From NCBI GenBank assembly GCA_002633025.1, contig NMRB01000601.1, forward strand, positions 212,940 through 276,939: 64,000 nt of DNA, written 5' to 3'. The notes beneath the pieces are model-generated. The model made no database searches. It was not told the origin of the DNA and was given only the letters and a program-made list of their open reading frames with translations. Every line of letters begins with the position of its first letter. Within the stretch, counting starts at the first letter, position 1. Of this stretch, positions 54,594 to 64,000 are shown piece after piece. This DNA is from Notospermus geniculatus. Its lineage: Eukaryota; Nemertea; Pilidiophora; Heteronemertea; Lineidae. The translations under genes were made by a program, and so were the position numbers.

Positions 54594-57500
54594 CTGAAAA
54601 CCTGAAAACAGATTTACGGTGTTTTAAGTGAGAGTGCTTTGGTACCCTGCATTACGAAATCCATACGATGACTGGGGCAAAACCAGAGCAAAAAAAATAT
54701 AAGCTAAAGGCCTGTGTAAGTATCATGCTGGTAAGCATCATGAAATATTCGATGATCGAGGTTTCAGAGCGTACTTGGGCTATTGAATTGAAAATACAAT
54801 GGCGACATCTTCCGTCAGTTGCATCAAGAAACGGAACCTGTAACTACAAAGCATTTCAAGCCCTGCAGACTAGACTTCAATATAACCCCACTAGAACCTT
54901 TTTCTATTGCCTGTTTCCTAGGCTTTCACTGGAAACACAGCACTTACCTTTCAGTTCCTAAGATCTCGTTCGACAAATCAACTTCATAAACAGAAAATAT
55001 TTACTTCACAAATTCAACAAACGTTCGACCCGTCAGGTAGGCCTACAGTTAGCCAACGAACTATAAATGGCAATCACGAACACATGAATTTAAAAAGGCA
55101 ATATTTATTTAGGAATGGAACTTTAATGTCAAACTTAGCATAAATTGAATAAATTTGTTACAAAGAAGGATTTCAATGGATGATAGATTTGGTAAAAGGA
55201 ACGTTGTTCCACTTGAAATTCCCCTTTCAATTTCTTTTCACCTGTATTGTTGATTCGGGTCAATCTATTAGTGATATATTCTAACGGTAAACTGTTGATT
55301 TTAATATTATTGAACCCTTGTTTAGTGGGTATGTGACTTCGAATGTGCTGTTCTTTGTATGATTTTATAACGTTACTTCCTTCGCAAGAGCCCGATCCAC
55401 ACACACGGTCGATTTTTGATCAGGTAAGATGTCTGTATGCCTTAGTCATACGCCAGGAGTGGGAGCTACATGTAAATGCACCAATGAGTAAAAACACCGC
55501 AATGAAAGCACATTTCATACAGCTATATAGTAGTTCTGTTTGTATACTAGTATTTCTCATTGCATGCAGTAATTCGCAAATTGCACGTAGAAAGAAAAAG
55601 AAACTTACATATTAATGATGCTACTAATGTACCAGGCCTAGTATTTGCTGTGATCGTAGGCTATTGGGTCACGTGGACTGATCACGCCCCGAGGCGAAAA
55701 ATGTTGCTTACAATGACGCATGCGCGCGAAATCAATATTAATTGTCGTTCTTCACTGCTCATGTAGCCTTCATTGCAACTATCGTTCGATGGGATAGGGA
55801 ATGATAATGATTCGCAGAATCTCGGGATTCCCCACGCTGGTGAGGTGTGACGACCTTCAGGCCTATCTATACTATATGTGAGATGTCTGTGAAATCATTA
55901 GCGCGTCTATCCTTCTGTATGCGTTTTGTCCAAATTTATGAGTTTTTGTGTATAGGCCTACCATGATATAGAGAATTATACAGGAATACAATATTCGATG
56001 TGAGTTATTTCAATTCGTGTTGACGTGCGATGACTTCTCAGGATAGGAAAGCCATGGTACGTAGGCTATGCAGTAAGTACGTGTCACGATAAATTGACAT
56101 GGCGTCCTATGCCAAGCTATCTTGGCCACGGGGTCTGATGATACCATTGTGCAGTAATAATCTCAAAAACAAACGCCAGATCGGGTGTGTCGGGGCGAAA
56201 GAATGTAGCTTACAATGACGCATGCGCGCGAAATCAATATTATTTGTCGTTCTTCATGCTTTATGTAGCCTATTGCAACTATCGTTCGATGGGATAGGGA
56301 ATGGTAGGCCTATGATTCGCAGAATCTTGGGATTTCCCACGCTGGTTTTGCTCTTGAGCAATGAGGTGTGACGATCTCCAGGCCTATCTATACTTAACTA
56401 TGTGAGATGTCTCTGAAATCATTTGTGCGTCTCTATCCCTTTCTATGCGTTTTGTCCAAATTTATGAGTTTTTGGTGTATAGGCCTAGCATGATATAGAG
56501 AATTATACAGGAATACAATATTCGATGTGAGTTATTTCAATTCGTTGACGTGCGATGACTTCTCAGGATAGGAAAGCCATGGTAGGTATATACAGTAGGC
56601 GTACGTGTCACGATAAATTGACATGCCAAGCTGTCTTGGCCACGGGGGTCTGATACCATTGTGCAGTACCAAAAATATATAATATTTTTGGCAGTACTTA
56701 ATATAATCTCAAAAAAACGCCAGATCGGGTGTGTTATTTCATTTGGTAGCAAACGAAACAGTGGGTGATTTCAAAGGGCTAGGTCCAGTGACCAAATTTT
56801 CAGAGTCCTGTCAAAAAAATGTCAAATATCTTTGTAACGCGCCCTAGCCATAAACTGCAGCTGCACTAAATGTACCAGACCGACAGTGCAATAACAAAAA
56901 TGTGGAGTTTGTCACTTGCTGATGCCCTAATTACATGAATTAGCTTCGGTACATAATGCGGCTATATCACGAAAAACCATGCCTGCCTGACATTTGAATA
57001 GAATTTAACTGCTTGATTCCACAATACAAGCTCATTGAGTTTACAAACCACAGTTACTTGTATACAGAAGATAATCTCTTGACTCATCGTAATAAGGCCG
57101 CATTATGTACCGAAAGGTTTAAGCCTTTTTTCAGCTAATGAGTGGATCGTCCAGAAACTAATTTGTCGTTTTAGTTATTGCACTGCCCGTCTGATACTTT
57201 AGGTGTAGATGCAAAGTAAAAAGACGAGAGTGTTTTAAAGATATTTGACATTTTAGAAAACTGGGCTTGGAAAATTTGGTCCTCTCCAGTTCGGCCCTTT
57301 TTAGCCACTTGGTCCACCCAACTGTGCGCGCCGGTCAAACATCCAGCTACTGAACGCGCTTAACGTTGCTTAAAGGGGCTTAACAGGTCGACATTGCATC
57401 TTCTTGAAGCAACTCGACGGATCCGTCGCAGATAAAAAAACACCACGCGCAGGTCGGCATTTCAGCGATTGAGAGGAACTCGGAGCAACAGGCAGTTATA

Positions 57501-58238
57501 TTACCTCGAACATGTCGACAGCGCGTCTTCCATGCTCTCGGTCCATTTCAACAACTATAGTCGCCGAAAGGTAGGACATGGGCAACTCGAAGCAACTTGC
57601 GGCAACCATGCAGTGGATCTGGCAGTTGCTCGGAGACGCAAGCGCGCTCAGGTCGACAAACTCGGCAACTAATCATTCACTCCGAGTTCCTTCCATTGCC
57701 GAAAAGCTAGTTGCCGCGAGTTGCTTCAAGACGCAATGTCGACCTGTAATCGGAGGCGAACGCGCCGACAAAACAAAGGGAAACCAACTATAGTACGGCA
57801 GACCTTGGTATTGTTGGTATTGTTGGTGAAGTCTGGCTATTGACATGCATTTTATTGACAGGACACTTCCAGCCAATCCCATGCCTGTGCCTGTGTTCAA
57901 TTTCAAATCAAGGTCTAGTTGTATGTTCAATTTCAAACCAAGGTTGAGCTGGTTAGAAAACAATGTGCGTTGGACCGTTTACAGTAAATCCTAAGTTCAT
58001 TGTGGTCTGGTTACTAAGGGTTTGATTGACATACGCCCATCGAGCTCCAGATGACTCAAACGTACTATAGTACATTGTGCCTCGTAATTTCAAATCAAAG
58101 AGGCAGTCCGAAAGTCGTCAGGGGTCCTTGGTGCTTGCTCCAAAAATGTCACCGTTTGTCCACTATGACGCCGGGAGCGACCACGAAAAACCCTCGATGA
58201 ACTCAGGATGGCAAGATGTCAACTGCCACGTTTCGACA
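54594..58238. other. Spacer, second copy
   Basis: Colinear with 37211-40824 and includes both units of the 450-480 bp tandem duplication (about 55680-56650). It lacks roughly 300-400 bp present near 39530-39850, including the micro-hairpin site, and gains an insertion at 57797-58063. Confidence 0.5.
57797..58063. mobile_element. 267-bp insertion with about 10-bp direct repeats
   Basis: Flanked by ACTATAGTAC at 57787-57796 and 58064-58073. Copy 1 near 40660 reads CAACTAGTACATTG with no insert. Ends are not inverted. It contains TTGGTATTG repeats and GTTCAATTTCAAA repeats. A SINE-like or other non-LTR insertion is possible. Confidence 0.55.
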
Positions 58239-61200
58239 ATGACAGTCCATATTGTCTCCCCTCAGACTCATCCAAGGATGTCCATGATGAGTGACATTCC
58301 CTTCATCGATACGACCATTGAACCGGAACCAGCCGATTCCGAGTGGAGTGGGCCCCTCCTCGTCAAGTTGTTGACGGATATCCGACCGCAGTGGAGAGGC
58401 ATGCCCATCGTCTGCAAGGTAGGTGGATTGGGTTCATGGGACTGTGCAACCTTTACGGCGCAATGAGATGGTACACCCAGGTAGGGTGTTCCAATGTCTC
58501 CAAACTCTTCTCCCACTTGTCTCCACAGTCCTGATTGACGGGATACGCCGAGACGCCAGTGGCACCGCGTCTCGTCGTAGCTACATGTACTACTATCTGC
58601 TCAATTTCATTCGCTCGTACATTACTGTTTCAGCGATTCCGGGAAGGAATTTGCAACACAGTTCTCAAGTGCAGCGTTGGCCAAGATGAGGATGCGGTTG
58701 TTGTTAGAATCAACGGAGATAGAATCAAAATATTTCCCTTCCAGTATGATGCGAACAGGTATGATGAAAAATATTGATCAGGAATGAAAACTTTATTAAA
58801 ATCACTTGACAAATAGTCCCATTGAACAAAACATGGCTGCATTCACTCAGCTGATAATAGGATTTCGTAATATGTATTTTCAGAACTGATGAACTGAAGG
58901 TCTATAGAGTTTTCCTAGCAACGGGTGTCAGTCCATCGTTACTATGTGTCTTCAGAAACGGCATTTGCATGGAGTATGTACGCGGCAAGCAGTTCACCTG
59001 GTTTGACACATTTTACAAAGATGCCAATGATCCCTTCATAAGGTACGGCGCTGGGTGGGTCTACACTGTTAGAAATAACAGAAGATTTTACAGAAAATCT
59101 GTGCAGCAGAGTCCCCAGGACGGTTCTGTAAAATTACAGACCTGATCTGTAAAATTACAAACTTAAATAAATGTCAACAGAGATTTGACTGGAGGCTGAC
59201 CAAATTATATTTTCATTCATACTGCCCTCAGAAGGCATCATTATGGGATGTCCAATGGAGTCCAACCAATACAGGAAAACATGAATCATGCCATAAAAAA
59301 AGTATGTAAATTTACAGAAAGTGCTGGGGACTCTGCTGCAGCCAATTTCTGTAAAATTACTGCAAAATTACTATTGTGAAATAAATAATTTCTAACAGAG
59401 TGTAGAGTGGTACAGTGACAGTCGTGGTGTGGCTGGGAATTGCCGCTTTGTCGAATGATAGAAAAGCGTCTGGTGCAAGATTTCCCGTGTTTTTTTTCAG
59501 GACAAACATGAAGGAACTTGTAAGATATCACAGTAAGAGAACGTCAACCCTGGCGAAAGAGATGGGATTTGAGGAATCACCCGCCGTAATCAAACATTGC
59601 AGAGTCCTTCTGGACTCCATGGGGGAGAAAATACCCGATGCCCTGGATGTAGGGAGGTAGGTTGTGGAACGAAAAAGTTGCAACAAAGCAGTTGAAACAA
59701 ACCCAGGCACGGAGTGCGCCCGTCGCCGTTGCATTTTCAGCGTGGTTGCCACCCTGCCTTTAGAATGTGTTATCCCTATGTGATTTTTCACAGGTTACAC
59801 GATGCTATTGGACCAAACTTTAAAGAAACGCTAGAAGAGGAGCTGAAAATACTCGTCAATCGTTGCACCAGCCTCGATCTTCCTGTTGTGTTTTGTCACG
59901 GCGATGTCAACCCAACGAATATCATTCACAACGTGGCGGAAGACAAGGTCACCTACGTGGATTACGAGTCGGCAGGGTTCAACTATGCTGCTTATGAGCT
60001 TGCCAGGCACATATACCTAGTAACGTGTAGTAAGTATACTGGGGGAGGCAACTTCTCTGGCTCATTGCAAGCAAATTTTTAGTGGAAAGCAACAACTACA
60101 TACCCTATTGCTTCTTGCTCCGATCAAACGTTTTTCGACTTTTAACGCTCATTGCTCGTGGTGCGCAAGACGGATTGCTTTTCACTGCACACGTAGCAAT
60201 GCTTGTTGCCGCTATGAGCAAGAAAATTGCCTGTGCTGCGGGCTTTAGTGCCACAGAATCGTTGGTACCCAATCTGGTCGCTAAACTATTAAGGATCGGC
60301 GTCTGTTCCAAATGTTACGTGTCCAAAAAATGGCCGTCCACAGTGTAACATTTTTCCAAAGAAAACTATGGAGTTCCTGCAATTGCCGTTGAAAAAAACT
60401 CCAATTTCGTATTTAAGGTATTCATGTAGATATCAAGGACCGTTTGCCATCAAAGCAGTTTATTTTACAAGTCATACGTGTGTATTTGGAGGAGAGGAAT
60501 CTTGCGGATGGATGCAGCAGGACAGACGAGGATGCTGTACAGCTTTGGTATCTCCATGTCCAGACGGCGATGCTTGTGAGTATAAAGTTGGCAGAGCATG
60601 TACGGAAATCTCAGTGAGGTTATCTCTGTGAGCCAAATCCAATGTCAGCCAAAATACAAAATGCTAATGGCAATCGAAATTGTTTGTCACTACTTCCCGA
60701 GGAATAAACACTAGGCCTAGCAAGAAGACCCGTGCTTCAACGTTTATGATAATTAACTACGTCGCCGTGCAGAACTTTTCCTGATTCTATTTTTCAGTTC
60801 GTTTATCTCTGGCAGACATTGTTTTCATTGAACTGGGTGACCAATCAGCCGATGCGAGGTATCGGGGATGAGGATAGAAATAACCAATTTACAGAGGAGC
60901 TTTATTGGTAGGTGGAAATCCGCTCTGCACCATGATTAACGTCCCCTTTTCACTACAGCGGTTTCCGGGTGTATAAAAAACAAAGACCGAAGACCTCTAA
61001 TCAAGACGTCACTTTCCCGACAGAAGCCAAAGTCAAAGCCAAAAAACAAAAGCAATGGGCGAGGCTGAAGGCAAAAGGCTGGCGACAAAGGCAAAAGGTC
61101 GGAGGCAAAGGCAAAAGGTCAAATGCGAAAGGAATGGAAAACGGCAACGCGAACGTCTATCCTATTGTTCGGTGCTCTTCGTGGCATTGAACAATGGGTT

Positions 61201-61352
61201 TGACGTTCGTGTTAGCGCTTCGGGGGCTTTGCGAAAACTCCCTACTAATAGTTATATGAATATACTTTTCCTCTTTCAGGTCAATAATCAGCCGAATTAA
61301 CCAATACTGGCGGCAAAAGGATGAAATCCTTAACATGGCCATTCCAAAATAA
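58239..61352 (+). CDS. Choline/ethanolamine-kinase-like protein, copy 2
   Basis: Exons 58239-58418, 58634-58758, 58884-59042, 59501-59656, 59794-60029, 60418-60575, 60798-60907 and 61280-61352, same lengths and phases as copy 1, 398 codons. Catalytic HGDVNPTN and VDYES are kept. Differences include I to V (VYRVFLATG), T to A (IPDALDVGR), Y to L (FVYLWQ), a G-to-S change at the exon 5/6 junction and the exon 6 acceptor changing from CAG to AAG. The frame is open upstream to 58077 because this copy has one more G than copy 1, so a longer N-terminus is possible here only. Confidence 0.8.
59064..59402. mobile_element. MITE with TA target duplication
   Basis: Ends CACTGTTAGAAAT and ATTTCTAACAGAGTG, TA on both sides (59062-59063 and 59403-59404). 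Copy 1 has a single TA at 41663-41664 in GTCTAGAGTGG. Internal arms carry CTGTAAAATTAC and GTAAATTTACAG. TA duplication and size suggest a Tc1/mariner-type non-autonomous element. Related ends occur at 26400-26430 and 27605-27892. Confidence 0.75.
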
Positions 61353-61599
61353 CTCATTCCAAAAGGACAACTGTATGAGTGGGATTGAACAATTGAGTTC
61401 AGAAAGCCTCCAAAACACCAATCCGAACGTTTTATCATTTTGTTCGATTCAATGCTCTCTTTGTGGCATCGAACAGGATTGACATTCGTGCTGGTGTTTC
61501 AGGGGCTTTGTGAAAACTCTCTATTTGAAGACTGAACGTGAATAAGCCACAAAAAAGCCAATTTCTCTGCGAAAATCATGCTATGCCCAGGATGTAAGG

Positions 61600-63110
61600 A
61601 GATGGTTGAAGCTTAATGATCTCAAGGGCAACGATGACAAGACAGAATTCCTGATTATAGCGCCTAAGCGACAGCTGGCTATAAAACTTGAACCTCTCCC
61701 CCAGATCCAGATTGGATCAGCTTTATGTTGGTTCACGTAGTGACCATTATTTTCATACCGGTTTTGCCCGATTCACTCTTCGATAGCGCGGTTATTCACA
61801 TTATCATAACCAGGGCTTCGCACTCACGCAGGAAACTTTCACTGTGAGGCTGAAGATTGAAAGCCAATAAAATCGGATAACCTTCGATAGAGATGAACTT
61901 TTAGTGAATAACCTTAAAAAGTTAAAAGTAGATATCCATTTACTGCTTCGGATTTCTTCTGGGGCCATAATATTCGTTAGTTGACCTAAAAATTGCGTTT
62001 AATGCCCAGTGCATTCGCGATATCCAATACATGGCAGAATAACACAGGCAGGACGAGCCTATTTTTGGAAGGCGTAGGGGTTTCAGGATTGTTAGATATA
62101 AGTCAACATCGCAAAACGTAAAATGATACATTTTGTGGGAGAAAGGTTACAATAAACTAGCCGATTTTTGAGATAAGGTATGAATTATTAATGTAGATAA
62201 CTCTTATGAAACGCCTAATAATTAGAAATCAACCCGCCTTGCCTGCCTCCCCTGTGAATAATGAGTCGATCATCACCACGTGGGTGAACAAAGCAGGCTA
62301 CACCGGTCGTTGAGTGCAGGTACTCGCCTCCTGGATGAGCACTGCCTGGATTCTACGCGTGTGCCATAACTTCCCTGGTGGCAAAGCAATGAACTATCCT
62401 TAGGACCATGTCGGGTATTGGAAGTTCAGAATTTCTAAAATGGTGCCCCATGTCCCTCAATTGCGATATTTTTTTCGATAATTTCACTACGTGAACCTTA
62501 ACGCCACCAGGCTTGTTTCTTCTTCTTCTCATGTTCGTAATCTTGGGGCCCATTTGGACAGTAAACCCTACTTTATACTTCGACGCACGACCATCGCCGG
62601 CGACCGACGCGCAATCTTGCGTTCGATGCCGACCCCTCGTGCGTTTTGGTCGGCGTCCGCGTCGCTAAAGTACCCTGGACTATGAATCAATGAAAGGGTC
62701 ACACCAAAGACGCGCGGCAAAAAATGACGCGCGCTCGCTTGCCGCGGTAGTGACCCTTTTATTGAAAATCCATTGAACCTATTTTACCCGGCGGTGAACG
62801 CACGTCGTTTTTCGCCGTCGCGGCCCGCGCCACGGTTTTGGTGTGAACAGGCCTTTAGACCACAGAAGTCTCTACATCAGATGAGTGCTGCTCGGTAGAA
62901 CTGAATCCCGGTTTAGGTCCGCGTGTGCCGTCCAGCAGGCTGCGGTCCTCGGAAGATCCCTGGCTGGCTGTTGGCTGTATCACGGTCTAGGGAAGTACGG
63001 GGATCGCAGTCTGTGTGTGATGGCGCCCAGGCTGTGGAACTCACTCCCACTCTGGATGCGTGAGCTCTCAGACACAAATCGCTTTAAATTTTGGCTGGGG
63101 ATATTTACCC
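61600..63110 (+). mobile_element. LINE RT remnant, copy 2, interrupted twice
   Basis: Colinear with 43849-44590: RWLKLNDLKGNDDKTEFLII at the start and GDRSLCVMAPRLWNSLPLWM near 63000. Besides the palindromic element at 62563-62870, an extra 768-bp element (61730-62497) has inserted. Confidence 0.7.
61730..62497. mobile_element. 768-bp element with 16-bp inverted ends
   Basis: GGTTCACGTAGTGA at the left end and TCACTACGTGAACC at the right. Copy 1 lacks it (near 43968). It has no long ORF, so probably a non-autonomous DNA element. Confidence 0.65.
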
Positions 63111-64000
63111 GATGGTCGGTCCCGCAGGTAATGAATTTCGTCTTGCAGAAACGACGGTCGTTTCCGCAAGTAAGTATGCTGTCTTGCAGACCCGACTATG
63201 GCAAGCCAAAGCGGAATTTATTCAAGAAAGCAAATATCCCTTCAAGAACAAAAATTTATATTCAAGAAATTTGAAATTGTATTCAAAATGTATAAATTAC
63301 CATTCAACATTTTAAAAATTATTGTTCAAGATATATTTTGATAGTATAAAAAAGTCTGAAAATATTGTGCAAGATGTTCATTTTCATGTTTAAAACGAAT
63401 TTATGCAATCTTGAAAAAGTTTTGTCAACCTTGAATAAAATTTTGTCAACCTTGAGCAAAATTTTGTCAACCTTGAATAAAATTTTTTCAACCTTGAATA
63501 AAAATTTTCTATTCATTGATAAAAACTTTCAAATCTTGAATATATAAATCAAAATGTTGACCAGTGAAAATTTTTCAATTCTTGGATAAACTTTTTCAAC
63601 CTTGAATAAAACTTGTTCAAGCTTGAATAAAAGTTTTCAACCTTGAATAAAAGTGGTCAACCTTGAACGAAATATTGGCAAGACGCACGTGACCGCAGGT
63701 GATGACGTACAGCGCTCTGGTACAGAGGCCCATAAGGGACATGTATTTTTCATTTTACATTTGTATGGTTCCCGATCACTAAGATCGGGAACCATGCATA
63801 CATTGTTTTTTGGTCATGGTGTCTGTGTGTGTGTATCTGTCATGTCTGTGTGTCTGTGTCTCTGTCCGTCTGTCATGCCTTGATATCTCATCTCCTTCAG
63901 CAGCTACAGCTTTGGAAACAAATCCTACCCCTAGGTTTGTCAACCTGGGCTATCCAATGAGCTAATCAATTTCAACCTCAGATGCCGCCGTCAGCTGCTA
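63110..64000. repeat. AT-rich tandem repeats and microsatellite, no gene
   Basis: Roughly 63400-63690 holds a degenerate 21-22 bp repeat built on TCAACCTTGAATAAAA. At 63765-63794 is a perfect hairpin with ATGGTTCCCGATC arms, followed by a GTGTCTGT-rich microsatellite (63815-63875). No coding exon seen. Confidence 0.7.

Larger units (their letters stand above)
46490..63092. repeat. Large duplicated block, copy 2
   Basis: Partner of 28992-44554, colinear. It is longer because of extra elements at 47377, 57797, 59064 and 61730, plus a repeated Dmbx 3' end. It lacks 1092 bp around the Dmbx start. Confidence 0.9.

Overview
Eukaryotic genomic DNA with small exons, GT-AG introns, AATAAA signals and very many short inverted-repeat elements. 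A Dmbx-type paired-class homeobox gene, a death-domain protein with an NHL-like propeller, an M1 aminopeptidase and frequent palindromic words (TACATGTA, TAGGCCTA) point to a non-vertebrate deuterostome. I favour amphioxus (Branchiostoma); hemichordate or echinoderm cannot be excluded without a search.

Layout. (1) 1-19.6 kb: a plus-strand M1 zinc aminopeptidase, closest by eye to glutamyl aminopeptidase. Its body runs from 2545 to 14318. Displaced duplicate exons precede it (374-974 and 1203-1507), and a second copy of its last seven exons follows (15305-19017). (2) 19.6-29 kb: gene-poor, with inverted-repeat elements, two tandem duplications, tRNA-Gly-like SINE remnants, a perfect 160-bp palindrome, a two-exon plus-strand gene end (23966-24709), a possible minus-strand first exon (24797-24896) and a promoter-like cluster near 25.8 kb. 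(3) 29-44.5 kb: Dmbx (+, 31525-33729), a death-domain/propeller gene (-, 34604-37186), a choline/ethanolamine-kinase-like gene (+, 40825-43610) and a LINE remnant. (4) 44.5-46.5 kb: LINE fragment, N gap and a possible minus-strand terminal exon. (5) 46.5-63.1 kb: the whole of block 3 again with a few per cent divergence, indels and element presence/absence differences. Dmbx here lacks its start, and its last exon appears once more after a single N. (6) 63.1-64 kb: AT-rich tandem repeats.

The repeated blocks look more like two haplotypes of a highly polymorphic genome left side by side in an assembly than like functional tandem duplicates. Evidence is the N joins, a joint inside a simple repeat, a 967-bp nearly exact repeat and the third copy of a Dmbx exon. 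True tandem duplication is not excluded.

The genes do not form an obvious pathway. Dmbx and the death-domain gene converge tail to tail; the death-domain gene and the kinase diverge. The most novel-looking items are a 20-32 bp hairpin inserted at three places with 7-bp target duplications, the death-domain/NHL-like propeller protein, and the perfect palindrome flanked by a 15-bp target duplication whose empty site lies in the neighbouring tandem copy.
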